Assembly (NCBI GenBank): GCA_963942565.1
Contig: OZ012700.1
Coordinates: 30,845,589 to 30,909,588, forward strand
DNA length: 64,000 nt
Direction: 5' to 3'
Source: Maea johnstoni
Lineage: Eukaryota; Annelida; Polychaeta; Spionida; Magelonidae
Part shown: in pieces, positions 20,272 to 31,351 of the stretch
How positions within the stretch are numbered: position 1 is the first letter of the stretch
Layout: each line of letters starts with the position of its first letter
Translations under genes and position numbers: made by a program
The notes under the pieces: generated by a model
Databases searched by the model: none
What the model was told of the DNA's origin: nothing
What the model saw: only the letters and a program-made list of their open reading frames with translations

Positions 20272-20460
20272 TTACTTGGAGCTGGTGTACTTGGTGTCAG
20301 CCTTGGTTCCCTCAGCGACAGCATGCTTGGCCAACTCTCCGGGCAGGATCAGACGGACGGCGGTCTGGATTTCCCTACTGGTGATGGTGGAATGCTTGAT
20401 GTAGTGGGCAAGACAGGAAGCTTCACTGGCAATACGCTCAAAGATATCGTTGATGAAGGA
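20272..20460 (-). pseudogene. Histone H2B, C-terminal fragment with its own 3' end
   Basis: Sixty-two codons and a TAA stop on the minus strand read as the C-terminal half of H2B, from [14 protein letters not shown] through [23 protein letters not shown] to TKYTSSK. The first half (N-tail, alpha-1) is absent, and upstream of codon SF the sequence is unrelated. Several conserved residues differ: [10 protein letters not shown] replaces the usual HYNKRSTITS, and C replaces R in SEASCLAH. No H2A, H3, H4 or H1 neighbour is present. The copy retains a perfect histone stem-loop 30 bp after the stop. It is a 5'-truncated pseudogene from a replication-dependent H2B gene. The plus-strand ORF over the same bases is only its shadow. 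Confidence 0.92.
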
Positions 20461-20712
20461 GGTACTTTGATGCCACCATCTACAACAAACACAATACTGG
20501 CGTTGTTTTCACATGGCAAGTGAAGGTGGCCTCGATGGTCTCGTCCAGCTGACTGGTGGATTGATCATCAGTGCAGTTCCAGTTATGTTCAGCATGAAAA
20601 GAAAAAAGAGAAAGTTGGTGAATCATCTGTAAAAACATTGGTTCAAATATATGACATACCTTAGCATTAAAATTATGTGAAATTTTATTTTCAATTTAAA
20701 ATAAGTTTGATA

Positions 20713-20965
20713 ATCCAATTAATACATTCAAAAATCTATTGGCAAAAAATGTCTTCTTAATGATTGGAATCAGAGCAAAACTATTACGAGATAAAGATCA
20801 TAATAAACCATTGGCAAAACTATGTACATTTTCCTTATGTCAATGTTATATGGTAACATATTTCAATCCAATTAATCAATTAGAAAAAAATCTATTGGCA
20901 AAAAATGTCTTCTTAATGATTGGAATCAGAACAAAAGTATGAAATAAAGATCATAATAAAATATT
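20713..20965. repeat. Two tandem copies of a 156-bp repeat
   Basis: The phrase TCTATTGGCAAAAAATGTCT occurs at 20735 and 20891 with matching flanks (AATCCAATTAAT before it, GATAAAGATCATAATAAA after it). The second copy is truncated at its right end. Confidence 0.85.
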
Positions 20966-20974
20966 GTCAAAGAT

Positions 20975-21350
20975 ATCCATCTATCTAACCATCCAGCTTC
21001 CTATCTCTATATCCTCCTACCCATCTGTCTATCTATCTATTTATCTATCTACCTAGCTACATATATTGCTGTCTATCTATCTATATATCTAGCTATCTAT
21101 CCACCCATTCATCCAGCTATCTATCTAGCTACCCACCCATCTATGCAGCTATCTACTTTGCTTTCCATATAGCTAACTATCCATTCATCCATCTATCTGT
21201 CTATCCATCCATCCAGCTATCTATGAAGCTATCTAAACATTCATTGATAGTTATCTATCTATATATTCATCTGTCTATCTAGCTATCTATCTATCAATCA
21301 ATCCATCCAGCTATCTATCTAGCTATCTATCTATCTATCCACCCATCTAT
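20975..21350. repeat. Imperfect (CTAT)n microsatellite
   Basis: About 375 bp of CTAT/CATC tetranucleotides with interruptions such as CCACCCATC and AGCTA. It abuts the first array unit exactly, and related CTAT blocks occur inside every unit. Confidence 0.95.
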
Positions 21351-21351
21351 C

Positions 21352-21438
21352 CACATAGGCATCACCAAATAAAAGTAATACAAATAAGTCGGAATACTTA
21401 ATACTAGTCTATGCACGGGCACCATTGTGGTGTGCAGG
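21352..21438 (+). repeat. 80-bp internal direct repeat, first copy (unit 1)
   Basis: About 85 bp from CACATAGGCATCACC to CACCATTGTGGTG. It recurs in the same orientation at 23603-23688 within the unit, differing at a few positions (GGTATCACCAAAA, ATACGTAATAC, CACAGGCACC). Confidence 0.9.
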
Positions 21439-22932
21439 TCCAACAAGGACGTAAATATAAATAATCGCACTCACAAACTTTGCCTATTCTACAGTATCTA
21501 AAATAAGACAAAAATAAATGGATTGTTTCACATATATTAATCATGAAATGAAATAGATACTGAACTTAAGAGCATTCATACTTATTAACTTCTAATATCA
21601 CAAAAGGGTTAATTTAGTATGCCCTTACTTAAAATGGTGTTTTTGGTATGCTTTGGTTATAACATGTTGCATTTTAGCCTACGTACCAAGGAACTGTATG
21701 TACAACTTTATAAAGTTAGCAAAGGCATGAACCAGTTATTCACGAATGTCTACTGGGTACGATGGACCAAGTGTGAAAAAGCAAATCAAAAGCTTTTTAT
21801 TTTCTCAAACATTTTGGGGGTAGAGAAGATCAAACTATTTAGCCTGACCACTCTAGAGGGAGGGTAAATAAAACTATTTATCCTACTTCTACAGAAGGCT
21901 GGTAAATATATTTCAAGCAATGACTGGTTGCTTGGCTCATCTTATTGGCAAAGGGAACTTAATTTACCGGAGTCGCGAAAAAGGCCATGTGCATGTCCTT
22001 CAGTATGTCATAGAATATATCATCAGTACTATAAGTAAGACAAACCTATCAATAATGGAAACATGTATTTATCTCTATGTTTATCTATCAATATCTAACA
22101 TCTATCTACATGTCTGTTTGTCAGTCAGTATTTCTATCCATCTTTCTATCTATCTGTGTGGGCGTGCGCACTTGGACACACACAAATTATACATATATAT
22201 ATATATACATATATATATGTATGTATGTGTGTATGTATGTTTCTAAGTATGTATGTAAATATGTGTGTGTTTACTTATAGATAAATATACATATGAATAA
22301 ATGTGTTTTCATTATTGATAGCCATCTTACTTTTTGCACTAATAGATATATAGTTTGAGTGCTTGAATGCGCAAATTTAAAGTAGCACAAATACTCTCCA
22401 GCAGGGCTGTTAAGCGAAATTATTTGCACTGCAAAATGAAGCAGTATACAGTTTCTGAATTAGCAAAGGTCCAATGCTCAGTAGTAAACACAACCCTTCA
22501 AAATAGAAAGCACACAACCTTCTTAATAGATGTATTAATTAGAGATAGCTTAGCATTCTCCAGCAGGTGCCAACTCCTAAATCAAACCATAAAGTACGTG
22601 TGCCCATTGCCGGGTTTGATTCAATTGAGTATTACATAGTATTACATACTTATTCTTTAATTAATATCATTATATTGGAACCATTTATATAACCATAAAT
22701 ATCAGCAAATGTAGACACCAAAATAAACCCTCAAAACCATCTATCTATCTATCAAAGCATCTATCTATCTATCAAACCATCTATCTATCTATATATTGAA
22801 CCAGCTATCTATCAAACCATCTATATATCTATTTAACCATCTATCTATTGAACCATCTTTCTATCTATCAAACCAGCTATCTATCTATCAAATAAATCAG
22901 CTATATCTATGTATTGAACCAGCTATCTATCC

Positions 22933-23258
22933 AATGAATGAATGAATGAGGGCTTAAAGGCACATCAGCACATTAGGCTATTTAGTGCCATTAATTGGTT
23001 TTTTTTTCGTAAAGTGGTTGTTTGCCATTGTTGAAGAACAATGGCAAAGCATGTGAAAGAAGAAAAAGCGGAAGAGAAAGAGCAGAGCCTTCATATCCAA
23101 AGATGACCAAGGGATCTTTTAGATGCATGGTATCCATAGACAGATCCACACATCCCCATTTTTTTTATAAGGCGAGCAGGGTGCCACGCTGGCGTAGGGT
23201 TGCCCGGGAGGTGCCAACTCCTATTGCACACAGTAGGTGTGCCCCTTGCGGGGTGCTA
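22933..23258 (-). mobile_element. Retroposon-like segment with (ATTC)n tail (unit 1 copy)
   Basis: Read on the minus strand, a GC-richer segment starts near GCACCCCGCAAGGGGCAC (about 23256-23239), passes CACCTCCCGGGCAACCC and ends in CATTCATTCATTCATTGG at 22931-22948. An end made of short tandem units is typical of SINE-like retroposons. No A or B box was found, so the class is uncertain. A diverged relative of its head (GCCAACTCC...GTGTGCCC) lies at about 22567-22615. It is repeated in every unit, so it was present before the array expanded. Confidence 0.35.
23024..23045. repeat. Perfect 9-bp hairpin (unit 1 copy)
   Basis: GCCATTGTT and AACAATGGC are separated by a GAAG loop. It lies inside the retroposon-like segment and is conserved in all 14 units. 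Confidence 0.85.
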
Positions 23259-23465
23259 TCTATCCATCAAACTATCTATCTTTCAAGCCATCTAGCTATT
23301 GAACCATCTATCTATCGTTCGAACCAGCTATCTATCAAACCAGCTATCTATATGTATCAAACCAGCTATCTATCAAATCATTAAGCTATATATTGAACCA
23401 GCTATCTATGTATCAAACCAGCTATCTACTTATCAAACCAGCTAGTAATAAAGATAATTAATTAT

Positions 23466-23565
23466 TCAACAGTGCTGTAGGATTGTATATGATAGGCAGC
23501 ATTCACCACTTTGGGGCGGTGAATCCTGCAAAGTCATTATCTCCTCCTTGAACAGATAATACAAC
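23466..23565 (-). CDS. Second exon candidate of the array gene (unit 1 copy)
   Basis: It begins after a good minus-strand acceptor (TGTATTTTCCAG). If joined to the membrane exon at its GTGAGG donor, the frame stays open for 33 further codons (start LYYLFKEEIMTLQ) to a TGA at 23466. Another frame of the same exon reads VVLSVQGGDNDFAGFTAPKW and stops at about 23503. I cannot tell which is used, and if the upstream exon uses its GTAAGT donor this exon would be 3' untranslated. It recurs about 630 bp below each membrane-exon copy. Confidence 0.35.
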
Positions 23566-23602
23566 CTGGAAAATACACATCAAATGATAAACAAAGTCAA
23601 TA

Positions 23603-23688
23603 CATATAGGTATCACCAAAATAAAAGTAATACAAATAAGTCGGAATACGTAATACTAGTCTATGCACAGGCACCATTGTGGTGGTAG
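23603..23688 (+). repeat. 80-bp internal direct repeat, second copy (unit 1)
   Basis: Partner of 21352-21438, same orientation, 2.25 kb apart. The next copy downstream is the start of unit 2, 1.08 kb away. Confidence 0.9.
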
Positions 23689-24096
23689 AAAATGGTAGAA
23701 AATTAATAGATGGGAAATGTATGGAATATTTAGGTATAACATGGGGTTATAATACCCACCAACAATTACTCAAACAGCCCAGGAAATCAAAAAATTGCAA
23801 TGTAATCTGTAATGGTATTTACTAATAATGACAACCTTCATGGTGTGACTTTGGGAGTATGTACCACATATGTTGTAGGGTGACATGGCTCTGATTAATG
23901 TCTTTATCACCTGATTAAATTACATAACATAACTGATTGAAAAGACCAGTATTTCTAGTAGATTAATTGAATAATGCACTAAGTAACTTTTATTTACCAT
24001 GACTAAGATGTGGACAAATCATGGTTTAAAGATCATGAATTTAAATGTAAACTTACCCATGTTCTTGAGTGCAGGGACTGATGATGGGCACCTCAC

Positions 24097-24302
24097 CGAC
24101 GGGTTAAGCTGCTTTCAGTAGGCTCTCTGAAGATGATGGTGTTGAGTCCGATGAGGAGCAAGGTAGTACCATAACATCTTTTAAAGATGACATTGCTTTT
24201 CCGGGACCGTCTGTTATGGTGAAGACAGGAGATCACTGTGTAGGCTGTGGCAATAAAGCACGCGCCAAACATGGCTGTGAAGAATTCCTTCCTTTCTTCC
24301 GT
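24097..24302 (-). CDS. Membrane-segment exon of the array gene (unit 1 copy)
   Basis: The exon runs on the minus strand from an acceptor (CTTTTGGTGTCATTGAAG|ACG) to a donor (CCCGTCG|GTGAGG). A second, stronger donor (ATGG|GTAAGT) lies about 40 bases further, past an in-frame TGA. It codes 68 residues: TEERKEFF, a first hydrophobic helix (AMFGACFIATAYTVISCL), a basic loop (HHNRRSRKSN), a second hydrophobic stretch (YGTTLLLIGLNTIIF) and a polar end. The composition is clearly GC-richer and more codon-like than the surrounding AT-rich sequence. It would form a two-pass membrane hairpin. No family is recognised and no start codon exon is seen. A very short upstream candidate exon (24519-24571) is too weak to call. 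Confidence 0.55.
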
Positions 24303-24686
24303 CTTCAATGACACCAAAAGAAGATTATCAGTAACAATAAATGATTGAAAAAACTACACAATAATGATGATGAAAATTATAATAATATAAAGAATAATAA
24401 TAATGACTCTAATAATAATGAATTTAATTATAATAATAATAATAATAATGAATATAATTATAATAATCTTGAAAGAATAATAATTTAAGAAAAAACAATA
24501 ATGGACGTAAACATAAACCCATTCAGGCCAGCAGCAGCCTTCAAAGCCTGACATTTTTTGATGACCGCCCCCTGACAAAAGCAAATTTTGAAAATAATCT
24601 ATCGTACGCTCTATCTTTCTATTGAACCATTTATCTATCAAACCATCTATCTATTGAACCATCTTTTTATCTATCGAACAGTCAAT

Positions 24687-27600
24687 CCACATAGGCATCA
24701 CCAAATAAAAGTAATACAAATAAGTCGGAATACTTAATACTAGTCTATGCACGGGCACCATTGTGGTGTGCAGGTCCAACAAGGACGTAAATATAAATAA
24801 TCGCACTCACAAACTTTGCCTATTCTACAGTATCTAAAATAAGACAAAAATAAATGGATTGTTTCACATATATTAATCATGAAATGAAATAGATACTGAA
24901 CTTAAGAGCATTCATACTTATTAACTTCTAATATCACAAAAGGGTTAATTTAGTATGCCCTTACTTAAAATGGTGTTTTTGGTATGCTTTGGTTATAACA
25001 TGTTGCATTTTAGCCTACGTACCAAGGAACTGTATGTACAACTTTATAAAGTTAGCAAAGGCATGAACCAGTTATTCACGAATGTCTACTGGGTACGATG
25101 GACCAAGTGTGAAAAAGCAAATCAAAAGCTTTTTATTTTCTCAAACATTTTGGGGGTAGAGAAGATCAAACTATTTAGCCTGACCACTCTAGAGGGAGGG
25201 TAAATAAAACTATTTATCCTACTTCTACAGAAGGCTGGTAAATATATTTCAAGCAATGACTGGTTGCTTGGCTCATCTTATTGGCAAAGGGAACTTAATT
25301 TACCGGAGTCGCAAAAAAGGCCATGTGCATGTCCTTCAGTATGTCATAGAATATATCATCAGTACTATAAGTAAGACAAACCTATCAATAATGGAAACAT
25401 GTATTTATCTCTATGTTTATCTATCAATATCTAACATCTATCTACATGTCTGTTTGTCAGTCAGTATTTCTATCTATCTTTCTATCTATCTGTGTGGGCG
25501 TGCGCACTTGGACACACACAAATTATACATATATATATATATACATATATATATGTATGTATGTGTGTATGTATGTTTCTAAGTATGTATGTAAATATGT
25601 GTGTGTTTACTTATAGATAAATATACATATGAATAAATGTGTTTTCATTATTGATAGCCATCTTACTTTTTGCACTAATAGATATATAGTTTGAGTGCTT
25701 GAATGCGCAAATTTAAAGTAGCACAAATACTCTCCAGCAGGGCTGTTAAGCGAAATTATTTGCACTGCAAAATGAAGCAGTATACAGTTTCTGAATTAGC
25801 AAAGGTCCAATGCTCAGTAGTAAACACAACCCTTCAAAATAGAAAGCACACAACCTTCTTAATAGATGTATTAATTAGAGATAGCTTAGCATTCTCCAGC
25901 AGGTGCCAACTCCTAAATCAAACCATAAAGTACGTGTGCCCATTGCCGGGTTTGATTCAATTGAGTATTACATAGTATTACATACTTATTCTTTAATTAA
26001 TATCATTATATTGGAACCATTTATATAACCATAAATATCAGCAAATGTAGACACCAAAATAAACCCTCAAAACCATCTATCTATCTATCAAAGCATCTAT
26101 CTATCTATCAAACCATCTATCTATCTATATATTGAACCAGCTATCTATCAAACCATCTATATATCTATTTAACCATCTATCTATTGAACCATCTTTCTAT
26201 CTATCAAACCAGCTATCTATCTATCAAATAAATCAGCTATATCTATGTATTGAACCAGCTATCTATCCAATGAATGAATGAATGAGGGCTTAAAGGCACA
26301 TCAGCACATTAGGCTATTTAGTGCCATTAATTGTTTTTTTTTTCGTAAAGTGGTTGTTTGCCATTGTTGAAGAACAATGGCAAAGCATGTGAAAGAAGAA
26401 AAAGCGGAAAAGAAAGAGCAGAGCCTTCATATCCAAAGATGACCAAGGGATCTTTTAGATGCATGGTATCCATAGACAGATCCACACATCCCCATTTTTT
26501 TTATAAGGCGAGCAGGGTGCCACGCTGGCGTAGGGTTGCCCGGGAGGTGCCAACTCCTATTGCACACAGTAGGTGTGCCCCTTGCGGGGTGCTATCTATC
26601 CATCAAACTATCTATCTTTCAAGCCATCTAGCTATTGAACCATCTATCTATCGTTCGAACCAGCTATCTATCAAACCAGCTATCTTTATGTATCAAACCA
26701 GCTATCTATCAAATCATTAAGCTATATATTGAACCAGCTATCTATGTATCAAACCAGCTATCTACTTATCAAACCAGCTAGTAATAAAGATAATTAATTA
26801 TTCAACAGTGCTGTAGGATTGTATATGATAGGCAGCATTCACCACTTTGGGGCGGTGAATCCTGCAAAGTCATTATCTCCTCCTTGAACAGATAATACAA
26901 CCTGGAAAATACACATCAAATGATAAACAAAGTCAATACATATAGGTATCACCAAAATAAAAGTAATACAAATAAGTCGGAATACGTAATACTAGTCTAT
27001 GCACAGGCACCATTGTGGTGGTAGAAAATGGTAGAAAATTAATAGATGGGAAATGTATGGAATATTTAGGTATAACATGGGGTTATAATACCCACCAACA
27101 ATTACTCAAACAGCCCAGGAAATCAAAAAATTGCAATGTAATCTGTAATGGTATTTACTAATAATGACAACCTTCATGGTGTGACTTTGGGAGTATGTAC
27201 CACATATGTTGTAGGGTGACATGGCTCTGATTAATGTCTTTATCACCTGATTAAATTACATAACATAACTGATTGAAAAGACCAGTATTTCTAGTAGATT
27301 AATTGAATAATGCACTAAGTAACTTTTATTTACCATGACTAAGATGTGGACAAATCATGGTTTAAAGATCATGAATTTAAATGTAAACTTACCCATGTTC
27401 TTGAGTGCAGGGACTGATGATGGGCACCTCACCGACGGGTTAAGCTGCTTTCAGTAGGCTCTCTGAAGATGATGGTGTTGAGTCCGATGAGGAGCAAGGT
27501 AGTACCATAACATCTTTTAAAGATGACATTGCTTTTCCGGGACCGTCTGTTATGGTGAAGACAGGAGATCACTGTGTAGGCTGTGGCAATAAAGCACGCG

Positions 27601-28019
27601 CCAAACATGGCTGTGAAGAATTCCTTCCTTTCTTCCGTCTTCAATGACACCAAAAGAAGATTATCAGTAACAATAAATGATTGAAAAAACTACACAATAA
27701 TGATGATGAAAATTATAATAATATAAAGAATAATAATAATGACTCTAATAATAATGAATTTAATTATAATAATAATAATAATGAATATAATTATAATAAT
27801 CTTGAAAGAATAATAATTTAAGAAAAAACAATAATGGACGTAAACATAAACCCATTCAGGCCAGCAGCAGCCTTCAAAGCCTGACATTTTTTGATGACCG
27901 CCCCCTGACAAAAGCAAATTTTGAAAATAATCTATCGTACGCTCTATCTTTCTATTGAACCATTTATCTATCAAACCATCTATCTATTGAACCATCTTTT
28001 TATCTATCGAACAGTCAAT
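24687..28019. repeat. Array unit 2 (3333 bp)
   Basis: Shares the left-edge subtype with unit 1. Its (TAA)n block is one triplet shorter, and the retroposon-like segment has AAAAGAAAGAGC in place of AAGAGAAAGAGC. Confidence 0.95.
27433..27638 (-). CDS. Membrane-segment exon, unit 2 copy
   Basis: Same coding sequence and splice signals as the unit 1 copy. Confidence 0.5.
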
Positions 28020-31000
28020 CCACATAGGCATCACCAAATAAAAGTAATACAAATAAGTCGGAATACTTAATACTAGTCTATGCACGGGCACCATTGTGGT
28101 GTGCAGGTCCAACAAGGACGTAAATATAAATAATCGCACTCACAAACTTTGCCTATTCTACAGTATCTAAAATAAGACAAAAATAAATGGATTGTTTCAC
28201 ATATATTAATCATGAAATGAAATAGATACTGAACTTAAGAGCATTCATACTTATTAACTTCTAATATCACAAAAGGGTTAATTTAGTATGCCCTTACTTA
28301 AAATGGTGTTTTTGGTATGCTTTGGTTATAACATGTTGCATTTTAGCCTACGTACCAAGGAACTGTATGTACAACTTTATAAAGTTAGCAAAGGCATGAA
28401 CCAGTTATTCACGAATGTCTACTGGGTACGATGGACCAAGTGTGAAAAAGCAAATCAAAAGCTTTTTATTTTCTCAAACATTTTGGGGGTAGAGAAGATC
28501 AAACTATTTAGCCTGACCACTCTAGAGGGAGGGTAAATAAAACTATTTATCCTACTTCTACAGAAGGCTGGTAAATATATTTCAAGCAATGACTGGTTGC
28601 TTGGCTCATCTTATTGGCAAAGGGAACTTAATTTACCGGAGTCGCAAAAAAGGCCATGTGCATGTCCTTCAGTATGTCATAGAATATATCATCAGTACTA
28701 TAAGTAAGACAAACCTATCAATAATGGAAACATGTATTTATCTCTATGTTTATCTATCAATATCTAACATCTATCTACATGTCTGTTTGTCAGTCAGTAT
28801 TTCTATCTATCTTTCTATCTATCTGTGTGGGCGTGCGCACTTGGACACACACAAATTATACATATATATATATATACATATATATATGTATGTATGTGTG
28901 TATGTATGTTTCTAAGTATGTATGTAAATATGTGTGTGTTTACTTATAGATAAATATACATATGAATAAATGTGTTTTCATTATTGATAGCCATCTTACT
29001 TTTTGCACTAATAGATATATAGTTTGAGTGCTTGAATGCGCAAATTTAAAGTAGCACAAATACTCTCCAGCAGGGCTGTTAAGCGAAATTATTTGCACTG
29101 CAAACTGAAGCAGTATACAGTTTCTGAATTAGCAAATGTCCAATGCTCAGTAGTAAACACAACCCTTCAAAATAGAAAGCACACAACCTTCTTAATAGAT
29201 GTATTAATTAGAGATAGCTTAGCATTCTCCAGCAGGTGCCAACTCCTAAATCAAACCATAAAGTACGTGTGCCCATTGCCGGGTTTGATTCAATTGAGTA
29301 TTACATAGTATTACATACTTATTCTTTAATTAATATCATTATATTGGAACCATTTATATAACCATAAATATCAGCAAATGTAGACACCAAAATAAACCCT
29401 CAAAACCATCTATCTATCTATCAAAGCATCTATCTATCTATCAAACCATCTATCTATCTATATATTGAACCAGCTATCTATCAAACCATCTATATATCTA
29501 TTTAACCATCTATCTATTGAACCATCTTTCTATCTATCAAACCAGCTATCTATCTATCAAATAAATCAGCTATATCTATGTATTGAACCAGCTATCTATC
29601 CAATGAATGAATGAATGAGGGCTTAAAGGCACATCAGCACATTAGGCTATTTAGTGCCATTAATTGGTTTTTTTTTCGTAAAGTGGTTGTTTGCCATTGT
29701 TGAAGAACAATGGCAAAGCATGTGAAAGAAGAAAAAGCGGAAGAGAAAGAGCAGAGCCTTCATATCCAAAGATGACCAAGGGATCTTTTAGATGCATGGT
29801 ATCCATAGACAGATCCACACATCCCCATTTTTTTATAAGGCGAGCAGGGTGCCACGCTGGCGTAGGGTTGCCCGGGAGGTGCCAACTCCTATTGCACACA
29901 GTAGGTGTGCCCCTTGCGGGGTGCTATCTATCCATCAAACTATCTATCTTTCAAACCATCTAGCTATTGAACCATCTATCTATCGTTCGAACCAGCTATC
30001 TATCAAACCAGCTATCTATATGTATCAAACCAGCTATCTATCAAATCATTAAGCTATATATTGAACCAGCTATCTATGTATCAAACCAGCTATCTACTTA
30101 TCAAACCAGCTAGTAATAATGATAATTAATTATTCAACAGTGCTGTAGGATTGTATATGATAGGCAGCATTCACCACTTTGGGGCGGTGAATCCTGCAAA
30201 GTCATTATCTCCTCCTTGAACAGATAATACAACCTGGAAAATACACATCAAATGATAAACAAAGTCAATACATATAGGTATCACCAAAATAAAAGTAATA
30301 CAAATAAGTCGGAATACGTAATACTAGTCTATGCACAGGCACCATTGTGGTGGTAGAAAATGGTAGAAAATTAATAGATGGGAAATGTATGGAATATTTA
30401 GGTATAACATGGGGTTATAATACCCACCAACAATTACTCAAACAGCACAGGAAATCAAAAAATTGCAATGTAATCTGTAATGGTATTTACTAATAATGAC
30501 AACCTTCATGGTGTGACTTTGGGAGTATGTACCACATATGTTGTAGGGTGACATGGCTCTGATTAATGTCTTTATCACCTGATTAAATTACATAACATAA
30601 CTGATTGAAAAGACCAGTATTTCTAGTAGATTAATTGAATAATGCACTAAGTAACTTTTATTTACCATGACTAAGATGTGGACAAATCATGGTTTAAAGA
30701 TCATGAATTTAAATGTAAACTTACCCATGTTCTTGAGTGCAGGGACTGATGATGGGCACCTCACCGACGGGTTAAGCTGCTTTCAGTAGGCTCTCTGAAG
30801 ATGATGGTGTTGAGTCCGATGAGGAGCAAGGTAGTACCATAACATCTTTTAAAGATGACATTGCTTTTCCGGAACCGTCTGTTATGGTGAAGACAGGAGA
30901 TCACTGTGTAGGCTGTGGCAATAAAGCACGCGCCAAACATGGCTGTGAAGAATTCCTTCCTTTCTTCCGTCTCCAATGACACCAAAAGAAGATTATCAGT

Positions 31001-31351
31001 AACAATAAATGATTGAAAAAACTACACAATAATGATGATGAAAATTATAATAATATAAAGAATAATAATAATGACTCTAATAATAATGAATTTAATTATA
31101 ATAATAATAATAATGAATATAATTATAATAATCTTGAAAGAATAATAATTTAAGAAAAAACAATAATGGACGTAAACATAAACCCATTCAGGCCAGCATC
31201 AGCCTTCAAAGCCTGACATTTTTTGATGACCGCCCCCTGACAAAAGCAAATTTTGAAAATAATCTATCGTACGCTCTATCTTTCTATTGAACCATTTATC
31301 TATCAAACCATCTATCTATTGAACCATCTTTTTATCTATCGAACAGTCAAT
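28020..31351. repeat. Array unit 3 (3332 bp)
   Basis: First unit with the inner subtype AAACTGAAGC. Unique variants are GCAAATGTCC at about 29133 and a serine-to-phenylalanine change in the exon. Confidence 0.95.
30765..30970 (-). CDS. Membrane-segment exon, unit 3 copy
   Basis: As unit 1, but the loop reads HHNRRFRKSN. The base just upstream of the acceptor AG also differs (TTGGAG for TTGAAG), leaving the acceptor intact. Confidence 0.5.

Larger units (their letters stand above)
21351..24686. repeat. Array unit 1 (3336 bp), left edge
   Basis: Left-edge subtype shared with unit 2: AAAATGAAGC at about 22433, TTTCAAGCCATC at 23281 and AATAAAGATAATT at 23447, where the inner units have AAACTGAAGC, TTTCAAACC and AATAATGATAA. 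A GTCGCGAAAAAGG phrase near 21971 is unique to this unit. Confidence 0.95.

Noticed and set aside
20224-20523. Plus-strand ORF of 99 residues
   Set aside because: It is the antisense shadow of the H2B fragment and its stem-loop. The minus-strand reading gives clear histone sequence.
21920-22280. Plus-strand ORFs ending in Tyr-Ile and Tyr-Val runs in every array unit
   Set aside because: These parts translate CTAT, TA and TATG microsatellites. Their lengths vary with repeat number between units, and no domain is present. An alternative frame with exon-like wording (KAGKYISSNDWLLG) gains a stop in several units.
23022-23384. Plus-strand ORF of 120 residues repeated in each unit
   Set aside because: It spans the retroposon-like segment in the antisense direction and then a CTAT block. 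It shifts frame between units with T-run length.
24354-24641. Minus-strand ORF with long isoleucine runs
   Set aside because: The isoleucine runs come from (TAA)n on the plus strand. A short GC-rich part (24519-24571) has a possible acceptor but only a weak donor, so no exon is called.
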